Positions 48,301 to 57,070 of a stretch of 64,000 bases of DNA are shown one piece after another. The DNA is from Burkholderia sp. Leaf177 (GTDB lineage: Bacteria > Pseudomonadota > Gammaproteobacteria > Burkholderiales > Burkholderiaceae), in NCBI RefSeq assembly GCF_001424345.1, contig NZ_LMPF01000025.1, forward strand, positions 485,420 through 549,419, read 5' to 3'. A program made the position numbers and the translations under genes. How positions within the stretch are numbered: the stretch's first letter is position 1; every line of letters begins with the position of its first letter. A model generated the notes under the pieces. It worked only from the letters and a program-made list of their open reading frames with translations. It searched no databases and was not told where the DNA came from.

Positions 48301-51267
48301 TTAGTGCAGTCCGGCTTTATCAACGAGAGCGAATGAGAACGCCAGCGACTTGTCGCTGCCGCTGATCTGATCGATAAACTCCGTCACGTCCGGATCCTTG
48401 ACGAAGCTGGCCGCAGAAGCAGCGCTTAAAATAGCCGCGCTTTCCTGCGGTTTGGCAATCAGAAAACCCTGCACATAATCCACGCCAATTTCTTTTAGCG
48501 CACGAAGCGTATCGATATCCTCGACCCACTCCGCCACGCTGCGCATTCCCAGATTCCGGGCCAGCGCCACGATAGCCTCGACAATCGCAATGTCCGCCGG
48601 ATGCGCACACATCGTGCGGATAAACTCGCCGTCTATTTTCAGGGCATCGGCGGAAAGATCCTTTAGATATTTAAAGGACGTATATCCCGCGCCGAAATCA
48701 TCGAGCGCAATCTTGCCGCCCATCTCATGAACGCGCGCAATGAAACGCTGCGTGTTGCCGAGATCATGCAAGGCAACGCTCTCGGTAATCTCGAGACAAA
48801 GATAAGGCACGACATGCCGGTAACGCGCGAATAGCGTAAAGGCGTCGTCCATGAACTGCTCGTCGTTGAGCGACCCGCCACTCAAATTCACGCAGATAAA
48901 ACGCGTGCTTTGAAGCGACGCCTGATGTTTCTCGATCCATTCGAGTAACGTGGTGAGCACCCATTTATCGATGGCCGCGATATTTCCCGACTCTTCCGCC
49001 GCGATGATCACCTTGCCCGCGGGCAAGGTCGCGCCATCGGGCGCACGCATGCGCAACAGCACTTCGAAGTTCAGCGACTCGGTCGGCGCGGCGAGCGACA
49101 TGATGGGCTGCATGACGAGGAACAACCCAGGCGGCAAGCGGTTGCGTCCCAGCGTCTCGACGAGCTTCAATTCTTCGGCGCGCTCTTCGAAAGCGGTTGC
49201 ACCTTTACGATAGGTCACCATACGCACGTTCGAGCTTTTCTTGGCTTCGCGGCACGCACGGTCCGCGTGGGAAAGCGCATCCTGCACACGCACTCCATGC
49301 GCACATTCAACGAGCCCAACGGACGCCTTGACCTGGAACGCGCGATTGCCGACCTGATACGGCGTGTCGCTCAATGCGCTCATCAGCTTCTGGCAACAGT
49401 CGATGGCTTCGTCAATCGACATGCCGCCCATCACGCAGACGAACTCGTCGCCGCCAATCCGTCCGAACGGAAAGCGCGTCGCGAACAGCGCGCGGGTACG
49501 CGTGGCCACCTGTTTCAGGACTTCATCGCCGGCGCGATGCCCGAAGAGATCGTTCACGAGCTTGAAGCGGTCGAGATCGACGTAAGCAAGCGCCCACGAC
49601 GACGCGTCCTCACTTTGCGCCGCAATGGCTTTCTCCACGCCGCGCCGGTTGAGCGAACCCGTGAGCGGATCGTGCTCTGCAAGGAATCGCAGCCGTTCGA
49701 TGGCCTTCGATCGTTCCGTCACGTCCTGAAGCGATCCTTCGATCCAGCCATTGGAACGCGTGGCCTTCAGCAAGAAGCGCCGCTCGCTGCTGCCGCGCGC
49801 TTCCGCGCCGCCCATTTCAAGTTCGCCTTCGCTACCCTTCGATGCCAGCGCCTGCAACGCCCCCCACGCGCCCGACTCGAAGTAGTCGTTCCAGTGGCGC
49901 ACCTTGTACTCCGCTTTTTGCAATCCGAGCATGGAACGCAGCGCGGGATTGGCGCGCACGAAGTGGCCGGCGGTATCGAGTGTGAAAAGACCGATGGGCG
50001 TCACGTCATACGTGTTGCGCAATTCCGTCTGCGCTTGCCGGCGATGCTCGCGCTCGGCGCGCATCTGCTCGGCGATCGCGAACGCCGCCATCATGCTGGA
50101 CGACAACGCCGCCATCACGGTGTTCACGCCACCCACCAGCAGCTTGATACCGAACGCCGCGCCCATCACTTCCGAGAAGGTCGCGAACAGCACGATCGCA
50201 AGCGATCCGACATACCACAGCACGGTGCGCGAACGCGTCAGCCAGACCAGCCGGGCCAGCAGGAAAATCAGCACGAACACGCCGAAGCCGGTGATTACCC
50301 ACAGCGTAGGAATGAACTTCGAATAAGGCAGCACGATGGCCGCGCCCAGCAGAACCAGGCCGACATACTGGATGATCCTCAAGAGCCATTTGTAGCCGAT
50401 CACCTTGAGTTCGCGGCGGAACAGCGAGACGAACAAGGCGGCGGTCAGGAGGTAATACGCGGCAAAGGTGAGTTGCCGCAGGCTCTGCATATAGTCCGGC
50501 GGGATCACGCGCCCGAGCCATTGCATGTCCCAACCCATTGCGTTGGCGCAAAGCCGCAAGTTGCCGACGAGCCAGACCGCGAAGATCACGTAGGTCCATT
50601 CGCGGTTGATCATGGCCGTGACGAAAACAAACACGGCGAGTGTCAGCAGGCCGCCTGCAATCAGCGCCGAACTTTCCTGGAAATCAAGCGCCGCGCTGCG
50701 CAACTCGGGACCGCTCCAGCCAAGCGCCGTAATCTGCGCAGGTCCGGAAAATGTTCCGCGGCACAAGACGCTCAACGGTTGTGCCATGTGGCCCAGATGC
50801 AGCGCGAACCCGGCCTTGACGGAGGAAAACTCGTTCGTTGTGTTCAGGCGGTCCGCGGACCCTAGCGGCTGCAAACTCGATGCAACCCAGCACGACAGCG
50901 TTTGCGCGTGCCGGGACGGAAGTTCGGCATAGGTGGATTGCTCCGAGCCCATGTTGGGAACGGTGAATTCAAACCAGAACGGTTTTTCCGAGAGTTGTGT
51001 ATTGAAGCGGTTTGTCGTGATGGCGCCGGACAGGCGCTGTAATGCGGTCGCCGGATCGAGCGTGCCGGCGGGATCTTTCAGGACATGTAAAGGCAGCGTG
51101 ACGCCGCCTTTCGAATCGAATTGCTGCGTGCCCCAGACCAGGGTCGCAATGGTGCCGAGTGCAATCAGCGTAGGGACGATATAAACAGCGAACGCGTACA
51201 GAAACCGGTCGATATTCGACCCGCCATATCCGGACTTGGCCCTCGAAAATAAGGTGACCAGCGCCAT
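48301..51267 (-). CDS. Membrane-bound GGDEF-EAL protein with PAS domain
   Basis: A 988-residue cyclic-di-GMP enzyme. An N-terminal membrane helix and a large periplasmic domain are followed by about seven membrane helices (to about residue 400), a PAS-like domain (PIGLFTLDTAGHFVRANPALRSMLG), a GGDEF domain with intact GGDEF at residues 605-609, and an EAL domain. In the latter the EAL signature reads EVL (735-737), while NLSGGSL, EITES, DDFGAGYTSF and KIDGEFI are kept, so phosphodiesterase activity is likely but not certain. The start at 51267 (MALVTLF) is chosen; 51291 is possible. It follows the FeeM-like gene by 140 bases. Confidence 0.9.
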   Translation of the reverse strand: MALVTLFSRAKSGYGGSNIDRFLYAFAVYIVPTLIALGTIATLVWGTQQFDSKGGVTLPLHVLKDPAGTLDPATALQRLSGAITTNRFNTQLSEKPFWFEFTVPNMGSEQSTYAELPSRHAQTLSCWVASSLQPLGSADRLNTTNEFSSVKAGFALHLGHMAQPLSVLCRGTFSGPAQITALGWSGPELRSAALDFQESSALIAGGLLTLAVFVFVTAMINREWTYVIFAVWLVGNLRLCANAMGWDMQWLGRVIPPDYMQSLRQLTFAAYYLLTAALFVSLFRRELKVIGYKWLLRIIQYVGLVLLGAAIVLPYSKFIPTLWVITGFGVFVLIFLLARLVWLTRSRTVLWYVGSLAIVLFATFSEVMGAAFGIKLLVGGVNTVMAALSSSMMAAFAIAEQMRAEREHRRQAQTELRNTYDVTPIGLFTLDTAGHFVRANPALRSMLGLQKAEYKVRHWNDYFESGAWGALQALASKGSEGELEMGGAEARGSSERRFLLKATRSNGWIEGSLQDVTERSKAIERLRFLAEHDPLTGSLNRRGVEKAIAAQSEDASSWALAYVDLDRFKLVNDLFGHRAGDEVLKQVATRTRALFATRFPFGRIGGDEFVCVMGGMSIDEAIDCCQKLMSALSDTPYQVGNRAFQVKASVGLVECAHGVRVQDALSHADRACREAKKSSNVRMVTYRKGATAFEERAEELKLVETLGRNRLPPGLFLVMQPIMSLAAPTESLNFEVLLRMRAPDGATLPAGKVIIAAEESGNIAAIDKWVLTTLLEWIEKHQASLQSTRFICVNLSGGSLNDEQFMDDAFTLFARYRHVVPYLCLEITESVALHDLGNTQRFIARVHEMGGKIALDDFGAGYTSFKYLKDLSADALKIDGEFIRTMCAHPADIAIVEAIVALARNLGMRSVAEWVEDIDTLRALKEIGVDYVQGFLIAKPQESAAILSAASAASFVKDPDVTEFIDQISGSDKSLAFSFALVDKAGLH

Positions 51268-51406
51268 ACCTGAATTTCCCCCGTGATGCATGACGCACGC
51301 CGCGTCAGTAGTAGCGAAACAACGAGAAACGTCGCGCGACGCCAAAGTTGAATCGCCACCACCCTCTCTTGTGGCCGCGGCCATCAAACAGCCGGGCTAT
51401 CTTCTT

Positions 51407-52195
51407 TTACCTGCCAAAAGCAAGTTGCGACGCCTCCGGGCATCGTACCGGTTCCGGCCGGAAAGATAAATCCGGCAACTCCAAATCGAGGTCCGGATGA
51501 TCCGTGTGCACCATGAACTGGAATAACGGATGCTTCGCTTCTTCCCAACGGCGCCGCGCCGCCATCACGTCCTTGGCAAGTACCCGGTGTGGTAATCCGC
51601 CGACATGTGCCATCGGCAGGAATTGCCTTTCACCGAATACGTCTTCAAACAACATGGCCTCGTATTCGCGGTCGAGCGGCGAGCGTGCGGTAATAACCAT
51701 GTAGTCGACAAGCTGCTGCTCGCAATAAAGCCAAAGCGCCTTGCAAAGCATTACCTTTACGACACGGCCAATACCACCGCCCGCCACGCCCAATCGCGTT
51801 GCTTCAGCTAGCCGGCTGTTTCCCAGCCAATCTGGCAGACGCACCGACTGTTCCAGCGCCAGCGGCGCATATTCATTTGTTTGAATACGCATTGTGCCAA
51901 TAGGCGCGCCGTCGAGTTTCGACTCCGCCAAAAGCACCGCTACGCCGGCTTCACGATCACACTCTTCAATGCCGAGTTTCTCCGCGAAGGAAGGCAAATG
52001 CCGCGCATACGCGAGACGCCGGATATCGACGACTTTATCGAGATCGGCCGTTTCGCGGACTATACGTATGGTGAACGGCATGGATTCGCGTTTCCTGAGC
52101 GTATGCACTGCTCGCTCCAGCGTTTCCACGCTATCGCCCTCTTCACGACGAGCATCGTTTAAAACATTAGTTTGGCCTGCATCGAGCTGTTCCAT
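51407..52195 (-). CDS. FeeM-like N-acyl amino acid synthase
   Basis: A 262-residue GNAT-fold protein of the FeeM/autoinducer-synthase-like family, which joins an acyl chain from ACP to an amino acid. The core is FTIRIVRETADLDKVVDIRRLAYARHLPSFAEKLG, AVLLAESKLDGAPIGTMRIQTN and LAEATRLGVAGGGIGRVVKVMLCKALWLYCEQQLVDYMVITARSPLD, matching FeeM rather than LuxI. The first 38 residues are charged and probably disordered. It lies just upstream of the GGDEF/EAL gene in the same direction, so the two may form a unit. Product unknown. Confidence 0.8.
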   Translation of the reverse strand: MEQLDAGQTNVLNDARREEGDSVETLERAVHTLRKRESMPFTIRIVRETADLDKVVDIRRLAYARHLPSFAEKLGIEECDREAGVAVLLAESKLDGAPIGTMRIQTNEYAPLALEQSVRLPDWLGNSRLAEATRLGVAGGGIGRVVKVMLCKALWLYCEQQLVDYMVITARSPLDREYEAMLFEDVFGERQFLPMAHVGGLPHRVLAKDVMAARRRWEEAKHPLFQFMVHTDHPDLDLELPDLSFRPEPVRCPEASQLAFGR

Positions 52196-52692
52196 TTTAT
52201 TACCCCATTTTTTGGCGAGAAGGAGATGCCGCGGTGCGTTCGACTTGACGCAAACAACACGCGCGGCAATTTAAGTCTCGCCTAAAGCCAATTGATGAGG
52301 TGTTGAATGGAGAATAAAACTTGAAAGATATTAAAAAAAACGACGATTCCGATGCTTTTCGAAATTTGCCCGGAGAATCAACTCCATTGATTTCGTATCA
52401 TGAAAAGCATTATGGATATCATGCGTTGCGTCGTGATTATTGTTGTTTCGACAGAAACGCGACGCGGTGTTTATGCACCGGCGGCGTGCGCGATTTTTGA
52501 CTATGGGGAAGAACCGGGGTTTATAAATTGACACAAAACTCGGCGCATTCGAGGTTACCAAATTACCGATTTGGCAATCTTCTCAATGTCCGTCGCATGT
52601 AGTTATTGCGATTAAAGCGGATTTTTATCAGGCTTTACATTTAGCCTGGCGGACGGCGATGCGTCCGCCAGCTACAAAACTTATTACGTGCT
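52196..52692. other. A/T-rich intergenic stretch
   Basis: This 497-base gap is markedly richer in A and T than its neighbours (for example a run of A at 52333-52342). The short frames in it lack ribosome binding sites and coding character. It holds the promoter of the FeeM-like gene at its left and the hairpin at 52646-52671 at its right. No repeat, tRNA or mobile-element end was seen. Confidence 0.55.
52646..52671 (-). terminator. Strong hairpin after the conserved hypothetical gene
   Basis: CTGGCGGACG and CGTCCGCCAG pair perfectly over a six-base loop, 21 bases after the stop of the gene at 52693. No T run follows on the minus strand, though an A/T-rich stretch does, so it may be a weak terminator or a 3' stabiliser. 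Confidence 0.6.
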
Positions 52693-53115
52693 TCAGTCTT
52701 CGTCGTCGAGCCAGGGAATATCCACATCGGTAATGAAAGCCACCATCGCGAGCGGACGCCCTTCCTGACGGCCGATCTTGCCGTCCGCGCGTTGCCATTC
52801 GCATCGGAACACCGTTGCGGGCGTGTCGGCCATCAACGTGACCGTACGCAGTTCGTCGGGATCGGCATCTTCCACTGGGCCATCGAGTGAGACGAGAAGC
52901 TGCTGCGGCCACATGCCGTCGACCGGGTCATAGATCTTGTCGCCATCGTGGATCACGACAAACGCTTCCACGCCAATGGTCGCCGATGCTTCCACGATCA
53001 TCTTGCCGAGCGCGCGCAATACCGCGGTCGCGCGGCCGGAGTTGGCCTGGCGAATCGCGAGATCGCCGCGGGTCAGCGCCTGCTCCAGTTTCGGATTGGT
53101 TTTCTGTTGGGCCAT
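52693..53115 (-). CDS. Conserved hypothetical protein
   Basis: A 140-residue soluble protein beginning MAQQKTNPKLEQALTRGDLAIRQANSGRATAVLRALGKMIVEASATIGVEAFVVIHDG. It has an N-terminal helical part and a beta-rich second half (LLVSLDGPVEDADPDELRTVTLMADTPATVFRCEW) ending in an acidic tail WLDDED. No signal, membrane or catalytic motif. GGAGGCAACCC precedes the ATG. It resembles conserved hypothetical proteins of Burkholderia, but I cannot name a domain with certainty. Confidence 0.72.
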   Translation of the reverse strand: MAQQKTNPKLEQALTRGDLAIRQANSGRATAVLRALGKMIVEASATIGVEAFVVIHDGDKIYDPVDGMWPQQLLVSLDGPVEDADPDELRTVTLMADTPATVFRCEWQRADGKIGRQEGRPLAMVAFITDVDIPWLDDED

Positions 53116-53257
53116 TGGGTTGCCTCCGTAACTTGATTACCGTTCGACGGGTACGGCCCGCCGAGAGTTGCAAGGCGCGATCGTACCATTCCCGTCCCAA
53201 ATTTACCGCCTGGCGGGCCCCGCAGGAAATTTTTTGCCTGCCGCAAACCCTTGCCTG

Positions 53258-54322
53258 TCAACCTGCAGCGAGAGCACGCGCAAGAAACTCGCCGCCTGCC
53301 TTGAGCGCGGTCACGTTGCCAGGTTCGAAGGTCCAGTGACCGGCTGCATCGACGATGGAAAGCTCTGCGCCAGGCCAGGCATCTGCGAGTGCAAGCGCCT
53401 GATCGGCCGGGCAAACCATGTCGAAGCGGCCATGCACGAGCACGCACGGCAAATGCGCGATCCTCCCGATACGAGGCAAAATCGGCTCGGGCGGCAGCTC
53501 GTGCGCCATATAGTGATGCTCGAGCAGCGACATGGAAATGGCCGCGGCATTGGACTCGCGCGTCTCCTCGGGCGTGGGAGCAGGTTTCGCGGAATCGGCT
53601 TCCTTGGCGTCGGCTTTTGCTTCGCCCTTGTTCTGCGCGGGCTTGTTCACGACCGACAACGTCGCTTCAAACCCCGCCCAGGCGCGCGCGAGCTTGATGC
53701 CGGCGTCATCGAAACGGGCAAGCGGCGCGCCGGTGAGCGAAAGGATTTCCGCCGCGTTCAGCGGACGCTTGCCGCTCGCGGTTTCGATTGCATCGAGGAA
53801 CTTGCGATGCGCGTCCGGGAACACGCGCTGCACGTCCCACAGGAACCAGTCGATGTCCTGCTTGCGCGCCAGGAAAATCCCGCGCAGCAAAAAGCCCAGG
53901 CAGCGTTCGGGATGCGTCACGCCGTAACTCAGCGCGAGTGTCGTGCCCCACGAGCCGCCAAACAGCGCCCATTTTTCGATGCCGAGCAGCTCGCGCAGCT
54001 TTTCCATATCTCCGACGAGTTCCTTCGTGCCGTTATGTTCCAGCTTGCCGAACGGCGTGGATTTGCCGCAGCCGCGTTGATCGAAGAAAACCATCCGCCA
54101 CTTCGATGCATCCAGCACGTCGCCCCATTTCAGGTTCATCGCGCCGCCCGGACCGCCATGCACGATCAGCATCACGGGCGCGTCTTTCGGGCCTTGCGCG
54201 CGCCAGTAGATCGAGTGGCCATCGCCAACGTCGAGCATGCCTTCATCGAAAGCCGGAACCTTCCCGGCCGATGAATCTTCCGGAGCCCGGGTGGTTACTT
54301 CGTTGCCTGCATCATCCGTCAT
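53258..54322 (-). CDS. pip: Proline iminopeptidase-like alpha/beta hydrolase
   Basis: A 354-residue S33-family peptidase that removes N-terminal proline from peptides. The oxyanion motif HGGPGG is at residues 55-60, the nucleophile Ser124 in FGGSWGTTLALSYGVTHPER, and the Asp and His appear in LVHGRFDMVCP and DAAGHWTFEPG. DQRGCGKSTP is the family signature. Between the cap and the C-terminal half (about residues 226-257) there is a Lys/Ala/Glu-rich insert not expected in the family. Single gene, with a 225-base promoter region shared with plsC. Confidence 0.9.
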   Translation of the reverse strand: MTDDAGNEVTTRAPEDSSAGKVPAFDEGMLDVGDGHSIYWRAQGPKDAPVMLIVHGGPGGAMNLKWGDVLDASKWRMVFFDQRGCGKSTPFGKLEHNGTKELVGDMEKLRELLGIEKWALFGGSWGTTLALSYGVTHPERCLGFLLRGIFLARKQDIDWFLWDVQRVFPDAHRKFLDAIETASGKRPLNAAEILSLTGAPLARFDDAGIKLARAWAGFEATLSVVNKPAQNKGEAKADAKEADSAKPAPTPEETRESNAAAISMSLLEHHYMAHELPPEPILPRIGRIAHLPCVLVHGRFDMVCPADQALALADAWPGAELSIVDAAGHWTFEPGNVTALKAGGEFLARALAAG

Positions 54323-54547
54323 TGGAACTCCGTTGGAGAGAGATCACGCGTCTCTCTGTATCTGATTGCGCACGTGGCGGGATTTTGGAATCGGGACACG
54401 AACCGCCGCACAAGCTATCCTTCGGGTTTCGTGCGCGGGTTGATTCGCCTTCGCCGATACAACCAAGGTCGCGGACCTCGCGACCTCCATTCGCCTTATC
54501 GCCATTTGCGGCGCTTGAGCCACGTTTTTACCATCGCCTGATACTTA

Positions 54548-55261
54548 ATGCATCGAACCTACGTCAAGTGGCTATTCGCAACCTACCTGCTTGGCAGCGG
54601 CACGGTGTGGTCCATACTGATTTTGCCTTTGTTTCCGTTCGTCGGACGCAAAGGCCGTTACTGGCTAGCCAAACAATGGTGCCGCGCGATGGTCAAGATG
54701 ATGCGCGTGATCACCGGCGTGTCGTGCTCGGTCGAAGGGCTCGAAAACCTGCCGGACGAGCCGTTCATCATGTTGTGCCGGCACGAATCGACTTGGGAAA
54801 CACTCGCGTTCATGGCGCTGTTTCCGCGTCGCATCAGCTTTGTGTTCAAGAGCGACCTCAAGCGTATTCCGTTCTTTGGCTGGGTGTTGAAAGGGCTCGA
54901 CATGGTGAGTCTCGACCGTGGTTCGCCGCGTCAGGCGCATCAGGCGGTCACGCGCGAATGCGCGGAAAAACTTGCGCTGGGCGACGTGGTGGTGATCTTT
55001 CCGGAAGGCACGCGGGTCGCACATGATGCGCCGTTGAAGCTGGCATCGGGCGGGGTAAGGCTTGCTTGCTCCACGCAAGTGCCCGCCGTTCCGGTCGTGC
55101 ATAACGCAGGGAAATACTGGCCCGCCAAAGGCTGGCCGGATCAGCCCGGCCATATTCGCGTGATCGTGATGCCGGCGCTTCCTGCTGATTGTGTGGTGCC
55201 GCAAGAGTTGAACCGGCTTGCGCAGGAGCGCATGGAGAAAGAGATGACGCGGCTTGCGTAA
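54548..55261 (+). CDS. plsC: 1-acyl-sn-glycerol-3-phosphate acyltransferase
   Basis: PlsC converts lysophosphatidate to phosphatidate at the inner membrane. The 237-residue product has an N-terminal membrane helix (YLLGSGTVWSILILPLFPFVG), the acyltransferase block CRHESTWETLAFMALFP, in which HX4E replaces the usual HX4D, a form seen in betaproteobacterial PlsC, and the later blocks SLDRGSPRQAHQAV and VVIFPEGTRVAHDAPLKLASGGVRLA. Length normal. It is a single gene converging on the receiver gene. Confidence 0.9.
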   Translation: MHRTYVKWLFATYLLGSGTVWSILILPLFPFVGRKGRYWLAKQWCRAMVKMMRVITGVSCSVEGLENLPDEPFIMLCRHESTWETLAFMALFPRRISFVFKSDLKRIPFFGWVLKGLDMVSLDRGSPRQAHQAVTRECAEKLALGDVVVIFPEGTRVAHDAPLKLASGGVRLACSTQVPAVPVVHNAGKYWPAKGWPDQPGHIRVIVMPALPADCVVPQELNRLAQERMEKEMTRLA

Positions 55262-55273
55262 GCCGCGCTTTCT

Positions 55274-55642
55274 TTAAAACGGCTGGCGGCGCTTTGCCGC
55301 GCAAAGCCGGTCCACCGCGGACAGCAGCGCTTCCATATCGACGGGCTTTTGCAAGTACCCATCGTAATGAACGAAAGCCGGCGGATGCGGATGGCCCGAG
55401 ATCATCAGAAACGGAATGTGCGCCGTCGCCGAGTTCGTCTTCATGGTCTGGCAGAGCAACGCGCCGCCGAGACCAGGCATCTTCCAGTCCGATACCACAA
55501 TGTCAACGCTGTTCTCGCCGAGCAACGCTAGCGCGCCGTTGCCGTCGAACGCGGACAGGACTTTGCACTCCTGCGACTGCATGCACAGGGTCCACGCTTC
55601 GATGGTCTCGGGATCGTCGTCGACGAGTAATACGGTTTTCAT
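55274..55642 (-). CDS. Stand-alone response regulator receiver
   Basis: A 122-residue CheY-like receiver with no output domain. The acidic pocket is VLLVDDDPE, the phosphorylated Asp is in DIVVSDWKMPGLGG, Ser/Thr in FLMISGHPHP and the Lys in DGYLQKPVDMEAL. The start at 55642 (MKTVLLVDDD) is preferred over a longer frame; its ribosome binding site is weak. No histidine kinase adjoins it. A 14-base direct repeat lies 45 bases upstream. It probably works as a phosphorelay or adaptor component. Confidence 0.88.
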   Translation of the reverse strand: MKTVLLVDDDPETIEAWTLCMQSQECKVLSAFDGNGALALLGENSVDIVVSDWKMPGLGGALLCQTMKTNSATAHIPFLMISGHPHPPAFVHYDGYLQKPVDMEALLSAVDRLCAAKRRQPF

Positions 55643-55686
55643 CGTGCTGGCGGCTTTGGTGGGCGTCTTGGTTAATAAGGCTAAAT

Positions 55687-55715
55687 GCATGAAGGCTTGA
55701 AGCATGAAGGCTTGA
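55687..55715. repeat. 14-bp direct repeat upstream of the receiver gene
   Basis: GCATGAAGGCTTGA occurs at 55687-55700 and again at 55702-55715, a 15-base period. It is in the 55643-55958 gap, about 45-73 bases upstream of the receiver start. It could be a regulator-binding repeat; otherwise the gap holds no gene. Confidence 0.7.
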
Positions 55716-55958
55716 TGCAGTCTTGCGGGATGAGACAGCGCGAGGGCGATTTTGGTTGCACGCGGATATCTTGCCCACGATTACAACGCTGTTGTCCATG
55801 GACCGCGTTAATCCGCGTCACTCCGCGTTACACCCTCGACCGGCGTTCGCCACTCATTCATTGAGCCACTTATATAGCTTTTATCGCACGTATGCTAATG
55901 GGGTTTTGCCGATGCCGCTCACGCGGTAACAAGTGCCTGCAGCAACGCTTGGCACACG

Positions 55959-56972
55959 CTATTTCATACCGATACGCACTGCCTCGCGAACGCGTCCGGC
56001 TGCTCGGATTGCATCGATAAGACCATCGGTTGCCGGCGATCTCGTGCGGTCGTGGCGCAGGATCAAACCGATGGGTTCATCCGCGCTGGCGAACGGCATA
56101 GGCAAACGCGCGAGCAACTTCAACGCGATGTCATGCTCGACCACGCTCGCCGGCACGAACCAGACCGCGTCGTTGTGCAATGCAAGAGCGCGCCCGAGCG
56201 ACACCGACAACGTCTCGATCAAGGAACTCAACGCCTGCGCGCCGAAGGCCGTCAGCACGCTCTCGGCCGACTGCCGGATCAGCGTGCCGAACGGCGGAAC
56301 GACAACGGGAAAACGTGCAAGCAAGGTTGCGGTGACATTGCTCTCGTGCACCAGCGGATGATCGTGGCGAACCACGACCGTCAGCGGCTCGCGATACAAC
56401 TGCTCGAAGGTCATCCCGAGCATGACTTCGGGTTCCGAGAGCCGGCCGACGACAAGATCGGCATCGGCGGACTTAAGGCGTTCGAGCAACTGGGAGTTCG
56501 ACCCAGTCCACACTTTCACCGATACCCCCGGCCACTGCGCCCGGAACGCCTCCAATACGGGCGGCAACAAAGCGGGCGCGACCGTTGGCAGAACGCTCAG
56601 TGAAACCGTCCCCGGATGCTCGACGCCATGGCGCGACAACTCATCCACGCCCTCGCGCAGCGCGCCCACGCAAGCCGCGGCATGGGGCGCAAAAAGGCGT
56701 CCTTCCCGCGTAGGTTCGGCGCCGCGCCGGCCTCGCTCGAACAAGCGCACGCCGAGAATGGATTCAAGCTCCGCAATCGTCTTCGATACTGCCGGCTGCG
56801 TGATCGAAAGGCTGTCCGCCGCGCGTTGCACGCTACCGAACTGCGTCACGGCGAGAAAGCACTGCAGGTGCCGGAACTTGATCCGTCCGCTGGTCAGCCC
56901 GCTTGTAAGGTCGCTCGTCGCACCGCTTGCTTGCGTAGCTGGCGCTCCGCCAGAAGAGGATGGTTTATCCAT
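55959..56972 (-). CDS. pcaQ: LysR regulator of protocatechuate catabolism
   Basis: A 337-residue LysR protein divergent from pcaHG, the position of PcaQ in many proteobacteria. It starts with about 28 Ser/Thr/Gly-rich residues, then the HTH RIKFRHLQCFLAVTQFGSVQRAADSLSITQPAVSKTIAELESILGVRLFERGRRG, followed by the effector domain. PcaQ activates pca genes with beta-carboxy-cis,cis-muconate in other species. The assignment rests on the RIKxRHLQCF-type start and context; a LysR-type T-N11-A repeat lies between the genes. Confidence 0.88.
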   Translation of the reverse strand: MDKPSSSGGAPATQASGATSDLTSGLTSGRIKFRHLQCFLAVTQFGSVQRAADSLSITQPAVSKTIAELESILGVRLFERGRRGAEPTREGRLFAPHAAACVGALREGVDELSRHGVEHPGTVSLSVLPTVAPALLPPVLEAFRAQWPGVSVKVWTGSNSQLLERLKSADADLVVGRLSEPEVMLGMTFEQLYREPLTVVVRHDHPLVHESNVTATLLARFPVVVPPFGTLIRQSAESVLTAFGAQALSSLIETLSVSLGRALALHNDAVWFVPASVVEHDIALKLLARLPMPFASADEPIGLILRHDRTRSPATDGLIDAIRAAGRVREAVRIGMK

Positions 56973-56981
56973 GACGATAGG

Positions 56982-56999
56982 TTATGTCTGAATGCATAA
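56982..56999. promoter_or_regulatory. Candidate LysR-type binding site between pcaQ and pcaH
   Basis: TTATG-TCTGAATG-CATAA is an interrupted palindrome of five-base arms fitting the T-N11-A LysR pattern, 72 bases from the pcaH start and 10 bases from the pcaQ start. It does not match the PcaQ consensus described for Sinorhizobium, so the assignment is tentative. Confidence 0.4.
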
Positions 57000-57070
57000 A
57001 ACGTCATTTTCCATAACTTCATCGCTTCGATAAAGTGTTGATTCACATTTTAAAAGTCGGAGACAAAAAA

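Noticed and set aside
52331..52561. 76-codon open frame on the minus strand in an A/T-rich gap
   Set aside because: No ribosome binding site, unusual composition (many Asn, His, Arg) and no coding character; it is a chance frame.
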